In this document: in pieces, positions 27,754 to 36,502 of the stretch
Position numbering within the stretch: the first letter of the stretch is position 1
Layout of the letters: each line of letters opens with the position of its first letter
NCBI GenBank assembly: GCA_011050235.1
Contig: DRGC01000018.1
Location: 28,454-92,453, forward strand
Direction of reading: 5' to 3'
Origin: Phycisphaerae bacterium
GTDB taxonomy: Bacteria; Planctomycetota; Phycisphaerae; SM23-33
Length of the DNA stretch: 64,000 nt
The notes under the pieces: model-generated
Seen by the model: only the letters and a program-made list of their open reading frames with translations
What the model was told of the DNA's origin: nothing
The model's database searches: none
Translations under genes and position numbers: made by a program

Positions 27754-29157
27754 CTAGGTCAGTTCGAGGACGAGCTTGCACAGCTCTTCGGTCAGTTGCT
27801 GCTGCAGAAAGCTCTTCTTGCGCATGTTGACAAAGAACTCTCGCGTGCGGTAGGCCTCATCGATCTGCTCCAGCAGGCGCCGCACCGCGGGGTCTCGGGG
27901 GAAGAAACGCACGGGGATGCGGATTTCTCCCGCGCGCGTGCCGTCGATCGACGGGATCGTGTTGTAGGTGTATTCGATCAAGTCCCAGTTATCGAAGTAC
28001 CATGACCCGGCATAGGCCTTGACGAATGGCTCGGCGTTCACGGTGTTTCGTTTGTCGGCCAGCAGTTTCAGGGCGAACTCCGCTGTGCGTTTGACGTCGT
28101 CGATTTCCGCCTCGGGCTGGCAGAGGATGACATTGAGGTGCAGGGGCATGTCGGCGGCGCCGGCGATGTCGATGAAGTGATCGATCGTCCGGGTGTTCTG
28201 TCCCTTGCGGAGTTTCTTGAGAAGCGAGTCGGAATAGGCCTCGATGCCGCAGGAAAGCTTTCGAAAACCCGCCCGCTTCATGATAGCCAGAAGCTCCTCA
28301 TCGTAATGATCGATCCGCGACGAGGCCACGTAGGTCACGTCGATGCCTTCCTCGATGGCCAGGCCGCACCACTCCTTGGTGGCTTCTCGGTTCTGGCAGG
28401 CGTTGTCATCGTGGAAGTAAATGGTCTTGGTCTCCGGCACCTCGGTCATCACCTTCTTGAGGATCTTCACGAGGTCGCGCGGGGGGAGCGTGACGACTTT
28501 GGCCGCTTCCGGGCAGGCCTGGCGGATGAACCGCGTGGTCGAGCAGAACTTGCACCCCTGGGGGCAGTAGTTGGTGATGTAGAGATTAACGCAGTTCGTG
28601 CTGAGTTCGTCGCCGGCGGTGACCTCGGTGTTGCGCTGCCAGTACTCCTTGATCGGCATGCGTGAGAAGTCCACACTCGTTGCCCGGGCGATCTCTTCGG
28701 CGGTCAGGACAGTGGAAAACGAGTAGCTCTTGGCGATACTGCTGGGGCTGAGCCGGAGGCCGTCGCGGCCCTCCAGATAGTACTCCATCGCCTTTTCGCC
28801 TTCCCCCATGATGACGCAATCAGCAATATTCATATCCAGCAGGCGCTGGTAGTTGCACGTGGCCTCCACGCCGCCGAGGACGATCTTCGTGTCGGGATAC
28901 AGCTTGCGCGCGTATCGCATCAGTGCGATGTCATTGTGCAGGTTGTCCTTCGTCGGCGAGAAACCGATCACGTCGCAGCGGCCGTAATCTTTCAGAAAGC
29001 CGACCGGGTCTTCGAGGTTGGGGTCGAGGATGTCGACGTCGTGCTTGTCGGCCAGCCAGTGCTGAATGCGATACAGCCCCATGGGCGGGGAGAGATAGTA
29101 CCCAAGCACATTGGGTGAGTTCGTCCAGGATGACGCGAGCAGCACGCGCTTTCTCAT
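27754..29157 (-). CDS. B12-binding radical SAM protein
   Basis: N-terminal cobalamin-binding-like domain (VLLASSWTNSP, PPMGLYRIQHWL, IVLGGVEATCN) and a radical SAM core with CPQGCKFC near residue 205. The later strand LSCGIEAYSD and the DDNACQ loop fit the family. The C terminus is helical. Its ATG at 29155-29157 overlaps the stop of the GT2 gene as ATGA, so the two are coupled. Length 467 aa is usual for this group. Probably modifies a sugar or lipid carrier; not identifiable further. Confidence 0.82.
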   Translation of the reverse strand: MRKRVLLASSWTNSPNVLGYYLSPPMGLYRIQHWLADKHDVDILDPNLEDPVGFLKDYGRCDVIGFSPTKDNLHNDIALMRYARKLYPDTKIVLGGVEATCNYQRLLDMNIADCVIMGEGEKAMEYYLEGRDGLRLSPSSIAKSYSFSTVLTAEEIARATSVDFSRMPIKEYWQRNTEVTAGDELSTNCVNLYITNYCPQGCKFCSTTRFIRQACPEAAKVVTLPPRDLVKILKKVMTEVPETKTIYFHDDNACQNREATKEWCGLAIEEGIDVTYVASSRIDHYDEELLAIMKRAGFRKLSCGIEAYSDSLLKKLRKGQNTRTIDHFIDIAGAADMPLHLNVILCQPEAEIDDVKRTAEFALKLLADKRNTVNAEPFVKAYAGSWYFDNWDLIEYTYNTIPSIDGTRAGEIRIPVRFFPRDPAVRRLLEQIDEAYRTREFFVNMRKKSFLQQQLTEELCKLVLELT

Positions 29158-29981
29158 GGCGAGGAGGTCTTTCCTTGGTGTTGGTTTGCTCTGGCCCGTC
29201 GCGAGGCGGTGGCCGAAGCCGGATCGATGGGCCCGGCGGCGCGAGCGGACCGCGCTGTCCTGGCCAGCAAGGCCAACTGGATGAGCGTCCGGAAAATATT
29301 CCCGATGCTGACGGCCTTGGATTTTCCGGCATGGCGCGGCTGGATGTAGTAGGGCACCTCGGCGTACAGGTAGCCACGGCCGATGGTCTTGGCAAGCAGT
29401 TCGGTCTGGTAGAGATAGCCGTTGTTGCGCAGGTCGATGTCCTTGAGAATCGATCGCCGGTACAGCACCGTGCCATTGGAGTGGCGCACCTTCAGACCCA
29501 GCATGGTGCGCACAAAGAACATGTAGACCCCGGAAATGAAATTGCGCACACGCGAGCGCGCCGTTGCCGTGTTGGCGATGAAGGGGATGACCATGTCGAC
29601 GTTGCGGAGTTCATCGAGGTATAGGAGCATCTCTCCAGGCAGCATTTCGTTGTCGCCGGGGTACATGACAACGGCATCGTATTGCGCCCGGGCCACGCCG
29701 TCCCAAAACGACCGGCCCAGACCCATCGGGCGCTCGTGATGAAGGACGGTCACTCGCGAATCGCCCTGGGCTAGCTGTTCTGCGAGCGGCCCGGTCCCAT
29801 CGCTGCTGCCGTCGTTGACGATCAGCAACTCGCCGACGACACCGGCTTGGTCCAGGGCGGCCAGCGTATCGGTGACGGCGCCTCGGAGACCTTGCTCCTC
29901 ATTCAGAGCGGGCATGATGATCGATAAGCTTTTGCCGTCACCAGTTGTCAACTCGTCAGCCCTTTGGCGCGCCCCGCGCAA
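29154..29981 (-). CDS. Family 2 glycosyltransferase, DPM1/ArnC-like
   Basis: GT-A enzyme opening SLSIIMPALNEEQG near residue 18 with the NDGSSDGT motif. The usual DxD is replaced by GDNEM (in YPGDNEM), common in polyprenyl-phosphate sugar transferases of this branch. About 275 aa without clear C-terminal membrane helices; one hydrophobic stretch (FISGVYMFFVRTMLGL) may touch the membrane. The frame opens with TTG at 29979-29981, six bases after the upstream stop; no ATG lies near, so TTG is the likely start. It overlaps the next gene by four bases. Confidence 0.78.
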   Translation of the reverse strand: MRGARQRADELTTGDGKSLSIIMPALNEEQGLRGAVTDTLAALDQAGVVGELLIVNDGSSDGTGPLAEQLAQGDSRVTVLHHERPMGLGRSFWDGVARAQYDAVVMYPGDNEMLPGEMLLYLDELRNVDMVIPFIANTATARSRVRNFISGVYMFFVRTMLGLKVRHSNGTVLYRRSILKDIDLRNNGYLYQTELLAKTIGRGYLYAEVPYYIQPRHAGKSKAVSIGNIFRTLIQLALLARTARSARAAGPIDPASATASRRARANQHQGKTSSP

Positions 29982-29987
29982 TGAGTC

Positions 29988-31091
29988 TCAAATAAAGTTC
30001 ATGTGCATTGGCGGCCGACCTTGCGGCTCGGCTGGGACGCCGTCCTCTTCCTTCAGACACCAGAGGTACTCGTTGACCTTGTGCTGCAGGCAGAGGCAGC
30101 CGCACATGGTCTTGGCATCGAATCTGTCAGAGCCGATCCGATCGATCACCTCCCAATACCGATCGCTCCGCCAGATGTCCTTGAAGGATTGCTCGGCGAT
30201 GTTGCCGATGTGAAACTTGGCGTACTTGTCGTTGAACAACATACCGCACGGCGCCACCAGGCCCGAGCCCGACAACTGCATGATGAACGGGGGGCCGTAG
30301 CAACGGCTGTAGTCTCGCGTGCCGCCGCTGAGAATTTTCGACCACTTGGCGCGCACCGCATAGTCGTCGGTGGAGCGGGTCTCAGCCTCTTTCAGAAGAT
30401 CCACCAAATCGTTGTACTTGTCATAATCCACGCCCAGGCTGCCGTCTTCATCATCGCTGCAGTGCTTGATGACAAGATAGTCCACGCCCAGGTCCCTGCC
30501 CAACTCCGCCAGCGGCAGCACCTGGTCGGCGAACTCCGGCAGCAGCACCATCTGCAGGCCCAAGGTCACGTCCAAGCCTGCCTCGCGCTTGACCTCGACG
30601 GCCTTGCGAATCGTGCCGACGATCCGCCCAAAACATTTTGGCGCGCACCCGTGGATTTCGGCGAAGCGATCCGGCTCGGCGGCCGACATGTTAAACCGAA
30701 GATAGGTCAGCGCCGGAAGAATATCGCCCAGGCGATCCCGCTCGAGCAGGTACCCGTTCGTGCCCAGGGCCATATCCAGGCCGTTGGCCTTGCCGCGAAG
30801 AATCGCGTCGGTCAGGTGAGGGCTGCACGTGCTCTCACCGTCACTGACGAAGCTGATCGCCTTGACGCCGATCTCCGCGGCGTCATCCAGGAAACGAAAG
30901 ATCACGTCGCGCGTCATCAGCTTTTCGTCGTTGGCCTGCAGCATCCCATAACAGTAGACGCAGCGGAAGTTGCACCGCCTCGTTAAGGCGCAATCGATGG
31001 TGATCGGCGCAATGCGCTCCCCCCGCAACCACGCCGCCACACGGTCGCCGTGCCAAGCCAGTTTGTGGCCATCAAGAATTAGCTGTTCCAT
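29988..31091 (-). CDS. Radical SAM protein, SPASM-like, ending PPMHMNFI
   Basis: Radical SAM core with CNFRCVYC near residue 39 and a VSDGEST strand in the GGE position. The C-terminal half has several cysteines (SRCYGPPF, APCGML, MCGCLCLQH) consistent with an auxiliary cluster domain. N-terminal (DGHKLAWHGDRVAAWLRGE) and C-terminal (VNEYLW, NFI end) segments parallel the protein at 23596, so the two are paralogues in neighbouring operons. The ATG at 31089-31091 is the only good start. It heads the run of genes down to 27023. Confidence 0.8.
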   Translation of the reverse strand: MEQLILDGHKLAWHGDRVAAWLRGERIAPITIDCALTRRCNFRCVYCYGMLQANDEKLMTRDVIFRFLDDAAEIGVKAISFVSDGESTCSPHLTDAILRGKANGLDMALGTNGYLLERDRLGDILPALTYLRFNMSAAEPDRFAEIHGCAPKCFGRIVGTIRKAVEVKREAGLDVTLGLQMVLLPEFADQVLPLAELGRDLGVDYLVIKHCSDDEDGSLGVDYDKYNDLVDLLKEAETRSTDDYAVRAKWSKILSGGTRDYSRCYGPPFIMQLSGSGLVAPCGMLFNDKYAKFHIGNIAEQSFKDIWRSDRYWEVIDRIGSDRFDAKTMCGCLCLQHKVNEYLWCLKEEDGVPAEPQGRPPMHMNFI

Positions 31092-31222
31092 GGGAACACC
31101 GTCATGTGTATCCCCCCGCCCAAAGCATGCTAGTTAACACGCCAGCGCAGTGTAAGGGCAAAACAAGCTGGCGTCCAATACCGGATATCTCCACGACGGG
31201 CGGGCGACCCGGCCGAAGGCGA

Positions 31223-31705
31223 TTAGGCCTTGGGCTTGATGTACTGGTCGATCAGCTTCGTTGATGAGAAGACGATCCCATGGGTGAATCGTATCTCCGC
31301 ACCGACTTCCTGCACGACCTCGACCTCCCGCTGAAGCTTGCCGGTCTTGTCTTCCAGGTCCTGGAACTCCTGGCCCTTGACGAAATAGTTGGGCCTGAGC
31401 AGACGTAGCGTCTCCTCTGCCGTCGGCCATTCGTTGATGGCGACATAGTCCACGCACGCCAGCGCCGCGAGCGATTCCGCCCGAAGCATTTCGGGAAAGG
31501 CGGGCCGACCCGGCCCCTTGTCCACGTAGCGATCCGGCGTAATGGTGACGACCAGGACATCGGCAATCTCCTTGGCCCCCTGCAGGTGCTTGATGTGCCC
31601 GGGGTGCATCAGGTCGAAACATCCGTGGCACAGAGAGACCGTCTTGCCCGCCTTCTTGAGCTCGGCGATTGACGCAGCCACTTCTTCGATTGGGTGTACG
31701 CCCAT
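31223..31705 (-). CDS. Stand-alone nucleotidyltransferase, RfaE2/HldE C-domain-like
   Basis: A 160-residue cytidylyltransferase-fold protein with an intact HxGH motif (CHGCFDLMHPGHIKHL near residue 30), KGPGRPAF and a closing FSSTKL motif. In heptose pathways such an enzyme adds AMP to a sugar 1-phosphate. It resembles the N-terminal domain of the fusion at 25275, which has lost the second His, so it may supply the activity missing there. The ATG is at 31703-31705. About 130 bases separate it from the next gene downstream. Confidence 0.83.
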   Translation of the reverse strand: MGVHPIEEVAASIAELKKAGKTVSLCHGCFDLMHPGHIKHLQGAKEIADVLVVTITPDRYVDKGPGRPAFPEMLRAESLAALACVDYVAINEWPTAEETLRLLRPNYFVKGQEFQDLEDKTGKLQREVEVVQEVGAEIRFTHGIVFSSTKLIDQYIKPKA

Positions 31706-31793
31706 TGTCCTGCCTCGAGTCGATTCCTGCTGCGATACGATCTGCCGACGATTGTAACCGATCTGCCGCAGGCATGTCCAACCGCCGGCGATG

Positions 31794-32831
31794 TCACGAA
31801 TGATCGTCGGAGTCTTGAAGCACCTGCCAGGTCATCTCGGCCGCGCGCTGCCAGGTGAACGGCTGGGCCTGCGGAGGGCCGGCCTGCGCCAGGTCCCGGT
31901 GCAGAACGGGGTCGGTCACCATGCGGCCGATGGCGTCGGCGATGGCGTCGCCGTCGTAGGGGTCGACCAGAACGCAGGCCTGGCCGGCCACCTCCGGCAA
32001 GGCTGACTGATTGCTCGTGATCACCGGCGTCCCGCACGCCATGGCCTCCAGAACCGGCAGGCCGAACCCTTCGTACAGAGACGGATAAACCAGCGCGATC
32101 GCACCACTGTACAGGCTGGGCAGGTCGTCGTCATTCACGTACCCCGTCAGGTGCACGCGCGGCGGGAGGGACCCGAGCGGCATGTCCGGAAAAATAATCC
32201 GCTCGCCCATGCCGCCGGCGACGACGAGCCAAATGTCCTTGTCCAGCGTCGCCTGAACCGCATTCCACGCCTGCAGCAATCGGGGTAGATTCTTGCGAGG
32301 GGCCAACGTGCCCAGAGACAGGATATATCGGCCCGAAGGGATTCCCAGAGATCGGCGGACATGCTGAATCTCCTCATCGCCTTGCGGTGCGAAACTCTCG
32401 TCAACGCCGTTGGGCACGACGGTAATTTTCTCTGGGCCGACGCCGGTAGCGGCCAGGATTCGCTCCTTGGTGAACTCCGAGACCGCAATGACGTGACGCA
32501 CCTTGTGGATGAGCTTCGGCACGAGCCAGCGATACCAGGCGCCGAACCGCCTCTTCACCCACTCCGGATGATCCAGTGGCGCCAGATCATGGATCGTGAC
32601 CACCTGTTTGCGCACCCGCAACGGCCCGGTCATGCCCGGGCTCCACAGCAGCTCCCCGCCAACTTTGGCCGGAAGGACGAGCTGCTCCCACAGATGGCCC
32701 ATCGCGCCCTGGCGCGGCTTTGCGGGCCCAAGGCGCCGGACCCGCAAGCCGAACTGCTGCAGCAGGGCGAGCGTGTATCGCTGGACGCCCGTCGGCCTCG
32801 CTGCCAGCGTTCGTGTGTTCACGACGACCAT
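31794..32831 (-). CDS. Family 4 glycosyltransferase (GT-B)
   Basis: A retaining GT-B enzyme of 345 aa. The C-terminal half has the donor-binding SLYEGFGLPVLEAMACGTP (E-x7-E) and a preceding GYVNDDDLPSLYSGA. The N-terminal half includes PTGVQRYTLALL and VVTIHDLAPLDHPEW, typical of mannosyl- and related transferases in exopolysaccharide loci. The ATG at 32829-32831 is clear. It is the last recognisable glycan gene on this side of the cluster. Confidence 0.88.
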   Translation of the reverse strand: MVVVNTRTLAARPTGVQRYTLALLQQFGLRVRRLGPAKPRQGAMGHLWEQLVLPAKVGGELLWSPGMTGPLRVRKQVVTIHDLAPLDHPEWVKRRFGAWYRWLVPKLIHKVRHVIAVSEFTKERILAATGVGPEKITVVPNGVDESFAPQGDEEIQHVRRSLGIPSGRYILSLGTLAPRKNLPRLLQAWNAVQATLDKDIWLVVAGGMGERIIFPDMPLGSLPPRVHLTGYVNDDDLPSLYSGAIALVYPSLYEGFGLPVLEAMACGTPVITSNQSALPEVAGQACVLVDPYDGDAIADAIGRMVTDPVLHRDLAQAGPPQAQPFTWQRAAEMTWQVLQDSDDHS

Positions 32832-32912
32832 AGGGCCTCAGTTTGTAGCACAGCGATTGGCGGCGGCCAACTGTTTCCTCGAACACAAGACGTGTGCGTC
32901 GCTGCAGGAGGC

Positions 32913-34196
32913 TTAGGCGCGGCGGTCTGCCGGGGCCGCGCGCTCGCAACTGCGGATCGCGTCGGCGATGGCGTTGACGTTCGACAGCGACGGCGCACCG
33001 GCCAGATCGACGACGGCGGCGAACTCGACGTTGTGGCTCTTGGCCGACATGCGGGGCGTGGACACGCGGTAGCGCTTGTAGGGCTCGGTGATCACCTGCA
33101 GCGTCCCGCGCCGGGCCAGCGCAGCCAGCAATCCCTCCAGCGGGATGTTGCCGTCGGTGCTGTAGCTGACGATCGCCCAGCGCGCAACGAGCGAATCGAT
33201 CAGTTCCTCCAGCGCCGCCAGGGCCGTCTTTCGGCTGTTGTAGCTCGAGCGGCGCTGGTCCCGCCAGTCGGTCCGGATGGCCGATTTGCTGACGATCTTG
33301 CCGTCGACCAGGAATCGCGGATTGATGGGCGGCTTGTCCCACAGCGCAACGGTGTTGAGCACGTGATAGTTGCTGCCGTAGGGGTGCTGGTTGTACGGCG
33401 GGTCGATGTAAACGATATCGGGCCGGCCCCCCACGACGTCCGGCAGGCGGCGGGCAAGCTGCTGCGCGTCCTGACAGACGGCGACGTTCGCCAGGCCGTT
33501 GTCCAGCAGCACCGGCGGCGTGAGCGTCAGCCGCCCGCGGATGCGATACAGGGCCGTCCCCGTCCTGCCACCCCAGCCGTTGTGGAACGCCTTGAACACG
33601 CCGCTGGTGTTGCTGGCGTAGCTGACGGCATACAGCAGCGCCGCCAGCAGGTAGGCCCGCTCATCGCCGGACAGCTGCCCGGCCGCCTCCCACGCGGCGA
33701 TCTGCTCGCGAATGGCATCGATGCGGCGCCCGTTGGCCTGCGTGAAGAACATCCGCTCGCGCGCGGTGTCGGGGTTTTCATCATCGACTGGGCACAGGTG
33801 GCGCGCCACGTACCCGCGGATCGGCCGAAGCGCGTTGAGGTGATCGAAGACCGCCTGGGCCCCGCCCAATGCGGCCAGCGCCGGCGGACGGTTCAGCGCC
33901 ACCGTGCCGCGGGCGATCTCGTGGGAGTATGGCTCCCAGTCGTTGGCGACCACGCGAAAGCCGCGCCGCTTCGCCCAGCGCCCCACCACCGTGCTGCCCG
34001 TGAACAGATCCACGAACACCCCGCCCTCACACCCCGTCAGCCGGACCGCCTCGTCGATCAGGTGCAGCAGCTTACGCTTGTTGCCGATGTAGGGGATCAA
34101 CTGTGAGAAGACATAATCCCCCGTCCGAACGGCGGCGTGCCGTCGCGGATGGTGAATCCGGGCGCAGGTGCTTGGGCGAACGGTGGCAAGGGTCAT
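32913..34196 (-). CDS. D12-class adenine-specific DNA methyltransferase
   Basis: Transfers a methyl group from SAM to N6 of adenine in DNA. The opening LIPYIGNKRKLL and the SAM motif DLFTGSTVVG (F-x-G variant) precede the catalytic DPPY (IVYIDPPYNQHPYGSN) near residue 260, the order expected for the Dam-like D12 class. Length 427 aa exceeds Dam (about 280) because of a longer central region. No restriction endonuclease gene is recognisable beside it, so it looks like an orphan. It sits between the glycan region and a signalling gene, with no operon link to either. Confidence 0.82.
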   Translation of the reverse strand: MTLATVRPSTCARIHHPRRHAAVRTGDYVFSQLIPYIGNKRKLLHLIDEAVRLTGCEGGVFVDLFTGSTVVGRWAKRRGFRVVANDWEPYSHEIARGTVALNRPPALAALGGAQAVFDHLNALRPIRGYVARHLCPVDDENPDTARERMFFTQANGRRIDAIREQIAAWEAAGQLSGDERAYLLAALLYAVSYASNTSGVFKAFHNGWGGRTGTALYRIRGRLTLTPPVLLDNGLANVAVCQDAQQLARRLPDVVGGRPDIVYIDPPYNQHPYGSNYHVLNTVALWDKPPINPRFLVDGKIVSKSAIRTDWRDQRRSSYNSRKTALAALEELIDSLVARWAIVSYSTDGNIPLEGLLAALARRGTLQVITEPYKRYRVSTPRMSAKSHNVEFAAVVDLAGAPSLSNVNAIADAIRSCERAAPADRRA

Positions 34197-34232
34197 GGGC
34201 TGTAACGTTCATCGGCCAACGGGGCCGAGCGC

Positions 34233-36365
34233 CTACAGCGCCTTGATCACCACCAGCGTCACATCGTCCAGCTGCGGGGCCGCGCCGAGGAACTCATTGA
34301 CCGCGTCCACAACCGTTGCATAGATGTAGCGCGCGGGCTTGTCGGCATTGGCGCCGATGATCTCGCGCAGCCGATCCTTACCGAACATGTCGCCGGCCTC
34401 GTTGGCGGCCTCCCAAATCCCGTCCGTGCCGATCACCACGACATCGCCCGCCTCCAGCGTCACCGGGCCGCCCTCGCCGAACGTCATGCCCTCCAGCACG
34501 CCCAGCGGAATCCCCGTGTTGGGCATTTCCTCGAACAGGCCAGTGCTGCAGCGCAGCCAGATCGCCGGATCGTGCCCGCCCGATGTCCATCGCAGCGATC
34601 GGGCGGCGTCGTCCAATATGCCGTAGAAGAGCGTCATGAACCGCGCGTCGCCCGTGTCTCGCACGAGATGGCGGTTGAGCGTGGCGAACAACTCGCTCAG
34701 ATCGCCACCCAGCCGCCCCGCGTGCGACCGCAGCACGGCCCTGGCCGACGCCATCAGCAGCGCCGCCCCGATTCCGTGGCCGCTGACATCGCCCACGGCG
34801 ATGCCGATCTTGCCCGGCCCGAGCTCCAGCAGGTCGATGAAGTCGTAGTAATCGCCGCCCGTCTCGTCGCAGTAGATGCTCTTGCCGGCGACGTCGAAAT
34901 GCTCCAGATGCGGCGACTCCTGAGGCAGCAGATGCTGCTGGATCTCCATCGCCAGCGCGAGCGACTGTTTCATCTTCTCCCGCTCGCGCAGCTTCGGCCC
35001 CATATCGTTGAATATCTCCGCCAGGTCCCCGATCTCATCGCAGCAGGTCACGTCCGCCCGCGCGTCATAGTCGCCGGCGGCCAGGTCCGCCGCCGCCTTG
35101 CTCAGTTCACGAATCGGCTGCGTGACCGCTCGGCTGGCCCGCGCCGCCACGACCGTCACGACAATAACAACGAACGCCAGACCAAGCGCTGCCAGTTGCA
35201 GTCCTTTGACGATCCCGGCCCAGACGTGTTGCTGCGCCTGCACGGCCGGCGCCATGATTGTTTCATACGGCACGATCACTACCGCAAAGCCGCCGTCTTT
35301 TTCGACGACCGAGCTGTAGGCCCACAGGGCGTCCCGGCCGCGATACGGCATCCGCCGCACGCCCGGTCGGCCCGCCTGGGCATCGGCAACGAGCTGCGCC
35401 AGTTGTTCTGGATCGTCGGAGGATAGGATCGACACCTCGACGGGCTTGCGCCAGTCGCGCTGTCGGCCGATCTCGCTGGCTTGGGCCAGGATGACGGGCT
35501 TGCCCTCATCTTCGGCGCCTTCCTTACCGATCGCGACGAAAGCCCCTACCGCAGCATCCCCCCATTGGACCGGCAGATCCAAGCCATAAAGCATGGCCGA
35601 CTGCGGCACGTCAACGGCCGTAACACCCGCAAACTCGCCCTCCGGCCCGTACACCGGCTTGGTGGCTGCCAACGTCATCACGCCCGTGGTGACATCCGTG
35701 ATCACCTCCCATCTGAATTGGCCGGCATCTCGCGCTTTGGTGTACCACTTTCGTTTGCGATGGTCATAGTCGTTCGCATAGCCGCCGTGGGCGGGATAGG
35801 TGGTGTGAAAGCCCGTCTCCAGCGACGTGTATTGCCACTTCACCGCGTAGAAAAACGTCTTCCGAAGACCGCGATACACCTCCGGCATCGTTGACAGGCG
35901 CATCATGTCGTCGGCAACATCGCGCTCCTCGACACCCTCGACCACCAAGTACGCCTGATTGCTGTAGGCAACCAACATCGGTATCTGCTTGCCGCTGTCG
36001 GAATCGAAATCCAGGTGTACGGGCGACAGCGCCGTGTCGGCCGGGAGGTCCCGCTGCTTATCGAACTGCTGGGTATAGATCAGGGGCCTTGCCCGCGGCG
36101 GCGAAGCTAGTCGCTGCTCCACTTCGCGAGCCTGGATCTCCACCGACAGTTCGACCAGCCTCTTGTCACGCTGGATGATCGCATCGTACTTGCCTACGAC
36201 GTGCCGGAGAGTTGCACGGGCGTTGCGCTCGAGGATCTCCCGCCGCTCGTTCGAAAGGTTGCGACCCAGGTGGCGCGTCAGTTGGTTATACATGACCGTA
36301 CTGGCGATCAACGGAACCAGCGCGATGGCCAGCAGAAGAATCAGCAGTTTCCAGCGAATCTTCAT
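34233..36365 (-). CDS. Membrane sensor PP2C-type phosphatase (RsbU/SpoIIE-like)
   Basis: A signalling protein: membrane segment 1 near residues 9-27, a periplasmic Cache-like sensor (RKWYTKARDAGQ, TLAATKPVYGPEGEFAGV), membrane segment 2 near residues 385-408, a HAMP linker (VTQPIRELSKAAADLAAGD) and a C-terminal phosphatase domain. The phosphatase metal motifs are GGDYYD, GDVSGHG and GTDGIWEA. Members dephosphorylate anti-sigma-factor antagonists to free sigma factors in a stress or envelope response. No partner kinase or antagonist gene is in the window. At 710 aa it is full length with its ATG at 36363-36365. Confidence 0.87.
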   Translation of the reverse strand: MKIRWKLLILLLAIALVPLIASTVMYNQLTRHLGRNLSNERREILERNARATLRHVVGKYDAIIQRDKRLVELSVEIQAREVEQRLASPPRARPLIYTQQFDKQRDLPADTALSPVHLDFDSDSGKQIPMLVAYSNQAYLVVEGVEERDVADDMMRLSTMPEVYRGLRKTFFYAVKWQYTSLETGFHTTYPAHGGYANDYDHRKRKWYTKARDAGQFRWEVITDVTTGVMTLAATKPVYGPEGEFAGVTAVDVPQSAMLYGLDLPVQWGDAAVGAFVAIGKEGAEDEGKPVILAQASEIGRQRDWRKPVEVSILSSDDPEQLAQLVADAQAGRPGVRRMPYRGRDALWAYSSVVEKDGGFAVVIVPYETIMAPAVQAQQHVWAGIVKGLQLAALGLAFVVIVVTVVAARASRAVTQPIRELSKAAADLAAGDYDARADVTCCDEIGDLAEIFNDMGPKLREREKMKQSLALAMEIQQHLLPQESPHLEHFDVAGKSIYCDETGGDYYDFIDLLELGPGKIGIAVGDVSGHGIGAALLMASARAVLRSHAGRLGGDLSELFATLNRHLVRDTGDARFMTLFYGILDDAARSLRWTSGGHDPAIWLRCSTGLFEEMPNTGIPLGVLEGMTFGEGGPVTLEAGDVVVIGTDGIWEAANEAGDMFGKDRLREIIGANADKPARYIYATVVDAVNEFLGAAPQLDDVTLVVIKAL

Positions 36366-36502
36366 TCAAAACCCTTCACTCCCGGCCGGGGCATGCCGGT
36401 CGGCGCTGAAGGGTATTCTTACACGACCGGACGGCGGATTCAATCGATTCGCGCGCAGCCGTTGCGGCGGATGTGATGAGACCTTCCCCAGGGCAACGGC
36501 GG

